Source: Paenibacillus phoenicis (GTDB lineage: Bacteria > Bacillota > Bacilli > Paenibacillales > Paenibacillaceae). From it: DNA of 64,000 nucleotides. The position numbers and the translations under genes are program-made. Positions 44,759 through 53,746 of this stretch are shown here, in pieces. Below the pieces are notes generated by a model. The model was not told where the DNA came from. It searched no databases and saw only the letters and a list, made by a program, of their open reading frames with translations. The stretch is from the NCBI RefSeq assembly GCF_034718895.1, contig NZ_JAYERP010000001.1, forward strand, positions 2,294,001 to 2,358,000, read 5' to 3'. The number at the start of each line of letters is the position of its first letter. Positions within the stretch are counted from its first letter, which is position 1.

Positions 44759-46201
44759 ATGGACACACCGCAATACCCGCTCTTATCCCGAACCTTATTT
44801 CCCGATTTGCCTGCCTACCCGGAACGGATGATCCAGTTCGGCGAAGGGAATTTCATGCGTGCCTTTACCGCCTGGCAGGTGCAGCAGATGAACAAGCAAG
44901 GCCGGTTTCAAGGCAGCGTGGTGATGATCAAGCCGCAGAGCAGCCCGGTATCCGAACATTATGCGAAGCAGGATCACCTTTACACGGTTCTTATTAACGG
45001 GATCGCGGAGCAGCAAGTGGTCAACGAACACGAGATCAATCACTCCGTCAGCCGGCTGATCAGTCCTTACACCGATTATGAGCAATTTCTCGCTCTAGCG
45101 GAGCAAGATTCGCTGGAGTTCATCACCTCGAACACTACCGAGGCCGGCATCGCCTACAACCCGGAGGACCGCCTCACGGACGCGCCGCAGCGGAGCTTTC
45201 CCGGCAAGCTGACCGCCCTGCTCTACCGCCGCTATCAGCTGGGCAAAGCGGGATTTACGATCATCCCCTGTGAACTGATCGACCGCAACGGCGAGAAGCT
45301 GCGCGAGATCGTGCTGCGCTACGCCGCCGAATGGGATCTTGGCGATGGGTTCATTCAATGGCTTGAACGGGAAAACACCTTTTGCTGCAGCCTCGTGGAC
45401 CGGATCGTCCCCGGATTTCCGCAGCAGAAAGCGGGGCAGCTGGAACAACAGCTTGGCTACCAAGACCGCTTGATGGTGACCGCCGAGCCTTACCTGCTGT
45501 GGGTCATCGAAGGCCCGGCCTGGCTGCCTGAACGGCTGCCGCTGTCCGAGGCGGGATTAAACGTCATCTTCACCGAGGACCTGCGTCCGTACCGCGAGCA
45601 GAAGGTTCATCTGCTGAACGGCCCCCACACGGCGATGGCCGCGTTGGGCTTACTCGCCGGTCTGACAACGGTCGAGGATGTGATGAACGACGAGGATTTG
45701 TCTGTGTTCGTTAGGGAGCTGATGGAGCAGGAGATCGTTCCGATGCTTGATTTGCCCAGATCCGGGCTGTTGTCTTATGCCGAGGCCGTGCGGGAACGCT
45801 TTATGAACCCGTTCATCCGACACGAGCTGGCTTCGATCTCGCTAAACAGCATCGCCAAATTCCAGACCCGGCTGCTGCCTGTGCTCCTTCGCTACCAGCG
45901 GGAACGGGGCGAATTGCCGAAGCGGATCACGCTGGCCTTCGCCGCCTTGCTGGTTGGTTATCGGGGCGATCGGCTTGTGCGGAAGGACAGCCCGGAGGTG
46001 CTGGCCCTCTTTGATCAGGCGTGGTCGCAGCCCGCTGAAGCGATTCCGGCCCTGTTACGGGAAACGAAGCTGTGGGGAGAAGACTTATCCAGCGTTCCCG
46101 AACTGGCCGACACCCTGGAGCAATATGTCCGGAAGCTGGACGCTTTTGGCGCCCGAGCGACATTACAATGGTTGGGAGGCGGCAGCCTATGCGACGATTA
46201 A
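44759..46201 (+). CDS. uxaB: Tagaturonate reductase (altronate oxidoreductase)
   Basis: It reduces D-tagaturonate to D-altronate with NADH, the second step of galacturonate catabolism. The 480-residue protein has the polyol dehydrogenase layout: RMIQFGEGNFMRAFTAWQVQ near the N-terminus, SNTTEAGIAY, DRIVPGFPQ and the C-terminal KVHLLNGPHTAMAALG. Length matches UxaB. The start is ATG 10 nt after AAGGAGG. Its end overlaps the start of uxaA by 13 nt. Mannitol dehydrogenase relatives are possible but the uxaA neighbour settles it. Confidence 0.92.
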   Translation: MDTPQYPLLSRTLFPDLPAYPERMIQFGEGNFMRAFTAWQVQQMNKQGRFQGSVVMIKPQSSPVSEHYAKQDHLYTVLINGIAEQQVVNEHEINHSVSRLISPYTDYEQFLALAEQDSLEFITSNTTEAGIAYNPEDRLTDAPQRSFPGKLTALLYRRYQLGKAGFTIIPCELIDRNGEKLREIVLRYAAEWDLGDGFIQWLERENTFCCSLVDRIVPGFPQQKAGQLEQQLGYQDRLMVTAEPYLLWVIEGPAWLPERLPLSEAGLNVIFTEDLRPYREQKVHLLNGPHTAMAALGLLAGLTTVEDVMNDEDLSVFVRELMEQEIVPMLDLPRSGLLSYAEAVRERFMNPFIRHELASISLNSIAKFQTRLLPVLLRYQRERGELPKRITLAFAALLVGYRGDRLVRKDSPEVLALFDQAWSQPAEAIPALLRETKLWGEDLSSVPELADTLEQYVRKLDAFGARATLQWLGGGSLCDD

Positions 46202-47676
46202 TGAAAATGAACCCGCGCGACAACGTAGCGGTGGCTTTGCGGCCAATCGCAGCTGGTGAAGATCTCCAGCTTGACAAGGAGTCCGTTCGAGCGGTGCAGG
46301 ACATTCCCCAAGGCCATAAAATCGCACTCACCGCCATTCCCGCCGGTTCGTCCGTCACGAAATACGGCTATCCGATTGGCCATGCCATAACCGCGATCGC
46401 TCCAGGCGAGTGGGTGCATACGCATAACGTAAAAACGAACCTCGCCGGTGAGGAACAATACGAATATCATCCGAACCTGCACCCGGTCATTTATCCGAAG
46501 CGTTCCCTAACCTTTCAGGGATACCGTCGGGCCAACGGAAAAACCGGCATACGCAACGATCTGTACATCGTGCCTACCGTCGGCTGTGTGAACGGGATTG
46601 CGGAGCAAATGATCCGCGCCTTTAAAGCGGAGCACCCGGATCTTGGCCCCTTCGACAACATTACCGTGTTGAAGCACCCCTACGGCTGCTCGCAGCTTGG
46701 GGAAGATCATCTCATGACGCGCAGCATTCTCGCAGACGCCGTGCTTCACCCCAATGCAGGCGGCGTTCTCGTGTTTGGACTGGGCTGCGAGAATAACGTC
46801 GTATCCGAGTTCCGGGAGCGGCTAGGCGATTACGACGAGCAACGCGTCAAATTTCTTGTAGCTCAGGAGGTCGAGGATGAGCTGGAGGCTGGCCTGGCGC
46901 TGCTGGAAGAACTGGTTGAGGCGGCGCGCAACGACCGCCGGGAGCCGGTGCCGCTCAGCGAGCTGAACGTTGGGCTTAAGTGCGGCGGCTCGGACGGTTT
47001 CTCCGGCATTACGGCCAACCCGCTGCTCGGCGCTTTTTCCGATTTTCTCATTTCGCAGGGCGGCTCTACGATTCTAACAGAAGTTCCCGAGATGTTTGGG
47101 GCCGAGCAGATGCTGATGGCCCGCGCGGAGAGTCAAGAGGTGTTCGAGCAAATTGTTGCTCTCATCAACGATTTTAAGCAATATTTCCTGTCCTACGGCG
47201 AGCCTGTCTATGAAAATCCCTCGCCCGGCAATAAAGCCGGCGGCATTAGTACGCTGGAGGACAAATCGCTGGGCTGCACGCAAAAAGCCGGGACCGCCCC
47301 GGTGGTCGACGTCCTGAAATACGGCGAGAAGCTGCGCAAGAAAGGCCTTAGCCTGCTGCAGGCACCAGGAAATGACCTGGTCGCCTCCTCTGCGCTGGCC
47401 GCCGCCGACTGCCAGCTAGTCCTTTTCACGACCGGCCGCGGGACGCCGTTTGGCAGCTTCGTCCCTACCGTCAAGGTCGCCACGAACAACGAACTGTTCG
47501 CCCGGAAACAGCACTGGATGGACTTCAACGCCGGGGTCTTGCTGGATACGCCGATGGAAGAAGTGCTGGAGCAGTTTATCCATTACGTTATCGCGGTAGC
47601 CAGCGGTCAACCCACCCGGAACGAGCAGAACGAGGTCCGCGAGCTGGCTATTTTCAAAACGGGGGTCACATTGTAA
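46189..47676 (+). CDS. uxaA: Altronate dehydratase
   Basis: It converts D-altronate to 2-keto-3-deoxygluconate. The 495-residue protein has the N-terminal SAF domain (DNVAVALRPIAAGEDL to THNVKTNLAG) and the C-terminal domain with GYRRANGKTGIRNDLYIVPT, HPYGCSQLGEDH, VGLKCGGSDGFSGITANP and CTQKAGTAPV. The ATG at 46189, 9 nt after GGGAGG, is chosen; longer frames lack a start signal. The remaining genes of the pathway (uxaC, kdgK, kdgA) are not in the window. Confidence 0.93.
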   Translation: MRRLMKMNPRDNVAVALRPIAAGEDLQLDKESVRAVQDIPQGHKIALTAIPAGSSVTKYGYPIGHAITAIAPGEWVHTHNVKTNLAGEEQYEYHPNLHPVIYPKRSLTFQGYRRANGKTGIRNDLYIVPTVGCVNGIAEQMIRAFKAEHPDLGPFDNITVLKHPYGCSQLGEDHLMTRSILADAVLHPNAGGVLVFGLGCENNVVSEFRERLGDYDEQRVKFLVAQEVEDELEAGLALLEELVEAARNDRREPVPLSELNVGLKCGGSDGFSGITANPLLGAFSDFLISQGGSTILTEVPEMFGAEQMLMARAESQEVFEQIVALINDFKQYFLSYGEPVYENPSPGNKAGGISTLEDKSLGCTQKAGTAPVVDVLKYGEKLRKKGLSLLQAPGNDLVASSALAAADCQLVLFTTGRGTPFGSFVPTVKVATNNELFARKQHWMDFNAGVLLDTPMEEVLEQFIHYVIAVASGQPTRNEQNEVRELAIFKTGVTL

Positions 47677-47686
47677 GCGAATCACG

Positions 47687-47733
47687 CCAAAAAGCCATTG
47701 CCCAGACGTTAACGTCCAGGCAATGGCTTTTTT
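47687..47733. terminator. Bidirectional terminator between uxaA and the MFS gene
   Basis: AAAAAGCCATTGCC and GGCAATGGCTTTTT form a perfect stem with ACGTTAACGT in the loop. T runs on both strands serve both convergent genes. Confidence 0.9.
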
Positions 47734-49111
47734 AGGATGGCGATACCGTCTCCTCATGGCGACGACGGTGCCGTGCTTGACGAACGGTAACAAGCAGAAG
47801 AACTACGGAACCTAACACCAACGCGAGACAAAGGACGAAAACCATCCGATAACCGTCTGCGCCGGCTATGAACGCGCCGCCTGCCGCAGTACCGAATATC
47901 ATGCCAAGATTACGCGACAACGCGAGTAAACTGCTGATTAACCCCAAGTGACCAGGATCCACACGGCCCATCACCAGGCTCGTATTGGGCGAAGTGATCA
48001 TCCCCATGGATGCACCCAGCAAAACAATCAATGTAATTAATAGAAACATCGGATACGAGGAGGAAAGAAAACCTAAAGCAACTAACGTCCCGGACATCGC
48101 CAACAATCCGGCCGTCAACAACGGTAAGGAACCGTGCTTGTCCGACAAACTGCCAAATAACGGGGAGGCGACGATCAACGCCAGCGGATAACCCATCATC
48201 ATCAATCCGGCCATCGCCGGCGGAGTGCTAAGCTCATGGCGAAGAAACACCGGCAATACGAGTTGCGCCGAAAACGCGGCCATATACGTAACGATGGTGA
48301 TCCAGAGCCCGGTACTCGTCGCAGCATCGCCGAGCAGCTTGAGATCGATGAAGGGGGAGTCGCTGGTGGAGAGACTCCACATCACAAACCCGGCGGCACA
48401 ACCCGCAAACAACAGCAGCAACACGACCACAGGCAGAGATCCCCATCCCCATTCCGAGCTTAGATGAATCGCTGTGACAAGGCCGGTTAACGAAGTCCCA
48501 AACAGCAGAGCTCCGGTTACATCGATGTGCCCTTGCTCCTCCGGCTGATCCTTCGGAATAAACCGCTGGGCCATCATCCAAGCCACTAACGCGGTACCGG
48601 CCAGCAGCCAGAAGCATGCCTCCCAAGATATCCATTGAATCAGTACACCGCCCAGGCTGGGGCCGATCATCGAACCGGCGGCCACGAAGGTGCTGATCAT
48701 CCCTAAGGCTCTCCCTCTCTTTTCAGGAGGAAACAGAGAAACGATCAGCGCCATGTTCGTCGCCTGATACATCGAAGCGCCAAGGCCTTGCACGATACGG
48801 AAGGCAATCAGCCAGCCCAGTGACGGGGCAAGCGCGCAGCCAAGCGCCCCTAACGCGAAACCGAGATAACCCAGATTATGCACGGACCGCCGTCCCCGGA
48901 TATCCCCGAGTTTCCCCATCACCGGCAGGAGTACGGAAATGACCAGCAGATAAGCCGTAACAACCCATTGCGCGGAGGCAAGACCGATCTGATAATCTCT
49001 AGCGATATCAACCAGCGCGATGTTGAACATGCCGGCGGAACAGTTAGATAAAAAGGCTCCCGTACAAATGATATATTGAACCAGTGTACGGTATTTGCCG
49101 TTCATGCCCAT
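47732..49111 (-). CDS. MFS transporter, DHA2 family
   Basis: A 459-residue membrane protein with 14 predicted segments. Motif A is GKLGDIRGRRSVHN and motif C is MIGPSLGGVLIQ. It starts with ATG behind GCAGG, 13 bp after the isochorismatase-type gene. It is the last gene of the ABC-hydrolase operon, so it may export or import a compound of that pathway rather than act as a general drug pump. Confidence 0.85.
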   Translation of the reverse strand: MGMNGKYRTLVQYIICTGAFLSNCSAGMFNIALVDIARDYQIGLASAQWVVTAYLLVISVLLPVMGKLGDIRGRRSVHNLGYLGFALGALGCALAPSLGWLIAFRIVQGLGASMYQATNMALIVSLFPPEKRGRALGMISTFVAAGSMIGPSLGGVLIQWISWEACFWLLAGTALVAWMMAQRFIPKDQPEEQGHIDVTGALLFGTSLTGLVTAIHLSSEWGWGSLPVVVLLLLFAGCAAGFVMWSLSTSDSPFIDLKLLGDAATSTGLWITIVTYMAAFSAQLVLPVFLRHELSTPPAMAGLMMMGYPLALIVASPLFGSLSDKHGSLPLLTAGLLAMSGTLVALGFLSSSYPMFLLITLIVLLGASMGMITSPNTSLVMGRVDPGHLGLISSLLALSRNLGMIFGTAAGGAFIAGADGYRMVFVLCLALVLGSVVLLLVTVRQARHRRRHEETVSPS

Positions 49112-49124
49112 GCCTGCACCTGCT

Positions 49125-49772
49125 TTACACTTGTGTCATTGTCATTGGGTTCACGGTCGTCTTCCAAGCCCGTTCCCACAAGGAAATCACTTCCCGGGTG
49201 TCCGTGACCTCACCGAAATATCCTTCGATATTTTTGATCGTCATTTCATGAGCTTGATTGGAATAAGAGGCGCAAGCATCGCGAAGCAGCACGATGTGAT
49301 AATCCAGCATAAAACCGTCCCGGGCCGTCGATTCCACGCACACATTGGTGCTGACACCGGTCATGATCAGCGTTTCGATCTTCTGGCTCCGCAGGATCGA
49401 ATCGAGCCGAGTATTCACAAAAGCGCTGTATCGGTGTTTGTTCACGACAACCTCACCCGGCTCGGGGGCAACTTCGTAGAAATCCGCCCCCCAGGTGCCC
49501 TTCCGGCATACCGCCATCGATTTTCCGTTAGATCGTTCTTTCCAAGCTTCGGAATCGGTCGCTTCTTCATGAAAGGTCTGGATAAACATCACCGGTACCC
49601 CAAATTCTCTGGCCGCCGCCAGCAAGCGATGTAAATTCGGCATCATGTCGGCCACGGCACCAACGTCATTACCCGCTTGGGCTAAAGCTCCCTCCGGGTG
49701 ACAGTAATCATTTTGAACATCTACCACCACGATGGCTGTCCGGCTGTTCATTAGCTTCTGCTCTAAATTCAC
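49125..49772 (-). CDS. Isochorismatase-family cysteine hydrolase
   Basis: A 215-residue enzyme with the full catalytic triad: Asp18 in VVVDVQND, Lys112 in VVNKHRYSAF and Cys145 in STNVCVESTARDG. Family members hydrolyse amides, including carbamoylated, ureido and nicotinamide compounds; the sequence around the Cys resembles RutB. No signal peptide. It is downstream of an SsuABC-like transporter (21 bp after the binding-protein stop) and before an MFS gene, so an imported amide is the likely substrate. Confidence 0.87.
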   Translation of the reverse strand: MNLEQKLMNSRTAIVVVDVQNDYCHPEGALAQAGNDVGAVADMMPNLHRLLAAAREFGVPVMFIQTFHEEATDSEAWKERSNGKSMAVCRKGTWGADFYEVAPEPGEVVVNKHRYSAFVNTRLDSILRSQKIETLIMTGVSTNVCVESTARDGFMLDYHIVLLRDACASYSNQAHEMTIKNIEGYFGEVTDTREVISLWERAWKTTVNPMTMTQV

Positions 49773-49793
49773 TTCGCTTCACCTTCCCTTTCC

Positions 49794-50828
49794 TTACTTG
49801 GATGAATTAACGAACTGCATGTCGACCAATTGGTCATAGGAGTAATCGCCCGTATAAATCCCGGTTTTGATCAGCACGTCCATGTCTTGTTTCACTGCGG
49901 CTTCCGTAATGAACCCATCCCTGCTCCATAGGCTGTCCGCATAGGCGCGGTCAAGGGAGGCCTGAATCGCATCATCGGATAACGTAGGGAACTCGGCTTT
50001 CATGTTTTTCATCGCTAGTTCTTTATCCTCTTGAACCACCTTCAGCGCCTCAATAATAGCGTCGGTGAACAACTGCACCGTTTCCGGATCTTTATCGATC
50101 GTCGATTGTTTCACGCTGAGCACGGAATAGGAGAAATCGCCGAAGTCATGGAATTTATAAAAGGGTTCGCCCCAGACGTCCTTGGAGATCCCGTCGCTAA
50201 TTTGCGGCTCCGCCCCATTGCCGATATCTGCCGCTCCCTGCTGCACCATCGTCACGACCGTCGAGGCATCCGCCGGCTCAAGCAGAGTGACATCTTTCTC
50301 CGGATCCAGTCCCAAGTAGATCAGCAAATAACGGATCAGCAAATTAGGAGTACCGCCATGACGTCCGGCGTTGATCTTCTTCCCCTTAAAGAACTCCTTC
50401 AAATCCGCCTCTGAACTGCCGGCCGGAGCCAGCCCCTTCTTGGCTACCAAGTATACGTTGGCTCGGTTAACGACGTTGACGATCGACACGATGGGATCGG
50501 AATTTTTCTTGTTTGCCAGCGCATTGGACTCCGTTCCACCGATGACGCCCCATGCGTCCCCGCTAACCACCGCCGTGACGTGAGCGCCGCCGGCAGCCTG
50601 AATCACTTCTACATCCAATCCCCGTTTCTTAAAGTAACCTTCCCGTTGAGCCAAATAGAGCGGAAGATATCCCGTGGAATGAACCGGTTCGGCGATGACG
50701 ATCTTTTTGAGCTCTGTGCTCCCCTCTGCCGCTTCCTCCGTTGGCTCGCTTTTCCCTCCGCATCCTGCAAGTAAGCTGCCCGTCAAAGCCAATCCCAATA
50801 ATAACGGTAACAGTCTGCTCTTTCTCAT
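49794..50828 (-). CDS. SsuA/TauA/ThiY-type substrate-binding lipoprotein
   Basis: A 344-residue lipoprotein with the lipobox LAGC near residue 23. The NMT1/SsuA fold is indicated by EPVHSTGYLPLYLAQREGYF and KGKKINAGRHGGTPNLLIRY. Related proteins bind sulfonates, nitrate, taurine or thiamine precursors. It is third in an ATPase-permease-binding-protein order and precedes the isochorismatase-type gene. The ligand is unknown. Confidence 0.88.
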   Translation of the reverse strand: MRKSRLLPLLLGLALTGSLLAGCGGKSEPTEEAAEGSTELKKIVIAEPVHSTGYLPLYLAQREGYFKKRGLDVEVIQAAGGAHVTAVVSGDAWGVIGGTESNALANKKNSDPIVSIVNVVNRANVYLVAKKGLAPAGSSEADLKEFFKGKKINAGRHGGTPNLLIRYLLIYLGLDPEKDVTLLEPADASTVVTMVQQGAADIGNGAEPQISDGISKDVWGEPFYKFHDFGDFSYSVLSVKQSTIDKDPETVQLFTDAIIEALKVVQEDKELAMKNMKAEFPTLSDDAIQASLDRAYADSLWSRDGFITEAAVKQDMDVLIKTGIYTGDYSYDQLVDMQFVNSSK

Positions 50829-50880
50829 CCAACTTCCCCCTCATGAACATTTTCTTTCCGGTTGACTGACAGGTTTCCCG

Positions 50881-51783
50881 CTACTTGACGCCGAAACCTT
50901 TGGACAACCCTCTTTCCAAGAGTACAACTCCCCAATACATAGCCATGGATAGCACAGACAAAACCACTACGCCAACCCACACGAGATTGATGTCAAGAAT
51001 CGTCCCCGCATACATGATCATGCGTCCAACGCCTTGGCTGGAGGCGATGAATTCACCGACGATGGCCCCGGCAAGCGCCAGAGCAATGTTGATACGCAAG
51101 CTGCTGATGATCCAAGGCATCGACCATGGAATGACGACTTTGGTAAACACCTGCCAGCGTTTGGCCCCAAGCGAATACATCAGCTTCTCCATGTCCGGGT
51201 CCACGCTCTTCACCCCGCTGTAGGCGGACAAGGCAGATACCACAACCGTCATGGAAAAAGCCAGCGCCACTTTGGAGAAGAAGCCGATTCCCAGCAAAAT
51301 GACGAGGACAGGCGCAAGAGCCAGCTTGGGCATCGCGTTTAATATAATCAAGTAAGGTTCGCTAATGCCGGCATAGCTCCGTGACCACCAGAAGGACAAG
51401 CCCAACAAAGCTCCGCATAATGTGCCGAACACAAAGCCCAGCACGGTTGAGCCTGCTGTATAGGCGATATCCCCCAGCAGCCCGCCCTCTGCCACTTGCA
51501 GCCAGGTCGTTTGCCATATCGCGCTCGGGCTGCTCCAATAATAAGAATCCAGCCAACCGATCCGGGTAAACACCTCCCAGATGATGAACAGCAGAACCCC
51601 TACGGCCACCCTTCCCCAGCCGATTCTGCGGGCTTTCTTCCGCTCCGCTGCCTCCTCGTCATAAATCAGCGGTGCTGAATTTGAGGCAGACGGGGGCTTC
51701 AGCTTTTTTTCGGCTACCGTTACCGCCGCATCGGTGGATAGAGAATGGATCACAAAGGTCGATTTACGCACAGTTTCTTCCAC
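50881..51783 (-). CDS. SsuC/TauC-type ABC permease
   Basis: A 300-residue membrane protein with about six segments. The coupling loop reads SLGAKRWQVFTKVVIPWSMP, and ALAGAIVGEFIASSQGVG is the family hallmark. A hydrophilic N-terminal extension of about 55 residues is longer than usual. It lies between the ATPase and binding-protein genes. Confidence 0.9.
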   Translation of the reverse strand: MEETVRKSTFVIHSLSTDAAVTVAEKKLKPPSASNSAPLIYDEEAAERKKARRIGWGRVAVGVLLFIIWEVFTRIGWLDSYYWSSPSAIWQTTWLQVAEGGLLGDIAYTAGSTVLGFVFGTLCGALLGLSFWWSRSYAGISEPYLIILNAMPKLALAPVLVILLGIGFFSKVALAFSMTVVVSALSAYSGVKSVDPDMEKLMYSLGAKRWQVFTKVVIPWSMPWIISSLRINIALALAGAIVGEFIASSQGVGRMIMYAGTILDINLVWVGVVVLSVLSMAMYWGVVLLERGLSKGFGVK

Positions 51784-51823
51784 ACTTCATCCCTCCTAGA
51801 TCGTTATTTTTTTATCCAAACGG

Positions 51824-52606
51824 TCAAAGCGCGAGTTCTTCCTCCGCATGTCCCGCCGATAACTGGTCAAGCAAGAGATGTTTCAGTTCCATAAAATCCG
51901 GGGACGTCATATCCTCCGTTTTGCGCGGGCGCTCCATCGTGACCGTGATTTTCGTTTTGACCCGGCCCGGCCGCGAAGAGAAGACATAAATATCGTCTGA
52001 CAAGTAAATTGCTTCATCGATGTCGTGGGTGACGAACAACACCGTTTTTCCAAAGTCGGTCCAAATTTGCAACAGCCAATTTTGCATCGTTAGCCGGGTC
52101 TGTGCATCAAGCGCGCCAAACGGCTCGTCCAGTAAGATGATGTCGCGGTCGTAAAGCAACGTTCTCAGCAGCGCAGCCCGTTGCCGCATACCTCCCGACA
52201 ATTCCTTGGGATAATGCTTATCAAAACCTTTGAGTCCATACTTCTCCATCAGGGGCAAAGCTCGATCCACCGCTTCCTTTCTAGGGACGCCGCGAATTTC
52301 CATCCCCAGAATGATGTTGTCTAGAATCGTCCGCCACGGCAGCAACATATCCTTTTGCAGCATGTAACCGACATATCCCGTCTTCCCCACGATATTCTCC
52401 CCGTCCGCAAGCACCTCTCCGGTAGAGGGTGGAATGAGTCCGGCAATGATGTTGAACAAGGTAGACTTGCCGCAACCGCTTGGGCCAATGATGCTGACAA
52501 ACCTTCCCGCTTCAATCTTCAGGCTCGTTTCTTGCATGGCCGGGATATCTCGGCCGTTCCGGCGAAACCATTTACTAACTCCGTTAATCTCGATTTTGGG
52601 TTGCAT
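51824..52606 (-). CDS. SsuB/TauB-type ABC ATPase
   Basis: A 260-residue ATPase: Walker A GPSGCGKST, signature LSGGMRQR, Walker B IILLDEPFGALD and the H-loop VTHDIDEA. The start is ATG at 52606, 8 nt after GGAGG; a GTG 15 nt upstream is less well placed. It is first in the operon, preceded by a long hairpin ending in seven T. Confidence 0.9.
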   Translation of the reverse strand: MQPKIEINGVSKWFRRNGRDIPAMQETSLKIEAGRFVSIIGPSGCGKSTLFNIIAGLIPPSTGEVLADGENIVGKTGYVGYMLQKDMLLPWRTILDNIILGMEIRGVPRKEAVDRALPLMEKYGLKGFDKHYPKELSGGMRQRAALLRTLLYDRDIILLDEPFGALDAQTRLTMQNWLLQIWTDFGKTVLFVTHDIDEAIYLSDDIYVFSSRPGRVKTKITVTMERPRKTEDMTSPDFMELKHLLLDQLSAGHAEEELAL

Positions 52607-52647
52607 GCTCCACGCCTCCACTCCTTGAAATTTTCATTTTTTGATAT

Positions 52648-52714
52648 AAAAAAATCGCCAGTCAAAACCCATAGCGCCTCCTAACAATAGCGCTGCGAGT
52701 CCAAACTGACGATT
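52648..52714 (-). terminator. Terminator after DUF2294 gene, possible leader attenuator of the ABC operon
   Basis: On the minus strand AATCGTCAGT and ACTGGCGATT pair (one G-U) and enclose a second stem AGCGC/GCGCT. Seven T follow. It lies 15 bp past the DUF2294 stop and 42 bp before the ATPase start. The two-level structure is larger than a usual terminator, so regulated read-through is possible. Confidence 0.55.
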
Positions 52715-52729
52715 GGTCGGCTCTTTCGA

Positions 52730-53110
52730 TTAGCGAAGTTCCGACGACTCCTTCAGATAATCCTCCACGTCGCGATCCAAGACAACGATCGTACCGGAAA
52801 ATTCGGTCTCTGCATCGTAATCTTTGAGTACGGCGACGATATTCAGTTGAAATTGCCGTTCGAGGGCTGCCTTAATCTCCCGCTTGAACACCTGAAACAA
52901 CAAGTAATCCAGCTGCCTCGTGGAGTGAGGATAAGCCTCATCCAATAGCTTTAAGACAGGCACTCGCCCGTTCAAAGAAATAATCACAATTTTGTTGCCG
53001 ACGAAATCTACTTTTTGCTGTTTTACACCCACGTTAAAGATTTGCTTATTTATCGCGTTGTAAATCCTCAAAATGTCCTGCTTCCATTCGCCAGCGGTTG
53101 AGATGGCCAT
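52730..53110 (-). CDS. DUF2294 (MpsC-like) protein
   Basis: A 126-residue soluble protein of the DUF2294/MpsC family, with NKQIFNVGVKQQKVDFVGNK and DRDVEDYLKESS. MpsC is linked to a sodium-translocating membrane-potential system in some bacteria, but standalone copies like this one have no assigned role. ATG at 53110 follows AAGGAGGG by 7 nt. It is upstream of the SsuABC-like operon on the same strand. Confidence 0.75.
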   Translation of the reverse strand: MAISTAGEWKQDILRIYNAINKQIFNVGVKQQKVDFVGNKIVIISLNGRVPVLKLLDEAYPHSTRQLDYLLFQVFKREIKAALERQFQLNIVAVLKDYDAETEFSGTIVVLDRDVEDYLKESSELR

Positions 53111-53231
53111 ACTCACACCCTCCTTCATGTCAGGTATTCTATCATAACTCTTGGGTGTGATTGATTAAACTATTATTCTTGTGATTAATTATAGGCGTTC
53201 AAAAGGGATTGTCAATACATTTACGTCAAAA

Positions 53232-53270
53232 AAAATAACATCCATCCACTCGGATGTGATGTTATTTTAC
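53232..53270 (-). terminator. Terminator of the 69-residue small-protein gene
   Basis: On the minus strand AAAATAACATCACATCC pairs with GGATGGATGTTATTTT with one bulge and a 4-nt loop, followed by T. It lies about 50 bp past that gene. Confidence 0.75.
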
Positions 53271-53316
53271 ATGAGAGCTATATTTAAACGTATGGCTTAG
53301 GATGAAATGTGTCAAA

Positions 53317-53526
53317 TTACCCGGTGAGCAAAGCCAACCTGTCAATTTGCTGGTACAACCGCTCCGCTTCGTCCGCCAAGCTGGGTTGATTCAGCCGAAT
53401 TGACATCGCAAGCAGCCGGTCAGCTTTCTGCTTGAGCTGCTTAATCTCCATCATGACCGCTTCTTGATCCATCCCCGGAAAACGTTTCACGAGCGTTACT
53501 CCTTTCACCACATTTTCAAAAAACAT
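53317..53526 (-). CDS. Small uncharacterised protein, 69 aa
   Basis: A short helical protein (MFFENVVKGVTLVKRFPGMD then MEIKQLKQKADRLLA). It is rich in Leu, Lys and Glu in a pattern that could form two helices. ATG at 53526 follows AAAGGGG; a longer frame to 53703 has no start signal. It has its own terminator and diverges from the cupin gene. No family recognised; it is probably real because of the ribosome binding site and terminator. Confidence 0.5.
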   Translation of the reverse strand: MFFENVVKGVTLVKRFPGMDQEAVMMEIKQLKQKADRLLAMSIRLNQPSLADEAERLYQQIDRLALLTG

Positions 53527-53609
53527 CCATATCCCCTTTCTCCAATTTACTCCAATTTGCAGTAGTGGCCATTTCACAGAGTTTTGAAATAGGGGCATTT
53601 TTTCGCAAA

Positions 53610-53625
53610 CTTGATCTGAATCAAG
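53610..53625. promoter_or_regulatory. FNR/CRP-like palindrome between divergent genes
   Basis: CTTGATCTGAATCAAG is a perfect palindrome with 6-bp arms and a 4-bp spacer, identical to the TTGATNNNNATCAA FNR consensus of proteobacteria. Gram-positive Fnr sites differ, so the binding protein is uncertain. It sits between the small-protein gene and the cupin gene. Confidence 0.4.
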
Positions 53626-53746
53626 AAGAAAGGAGCAACTCGATGCTAACATAGGAGACAAGGAGCAGGGATTCCGGCGATCAAACCGGAGAAACCCAGC
53701 CAAACGATCCGGTCCACGCGACCGTTACAAGGAGGAAATCATCAAG

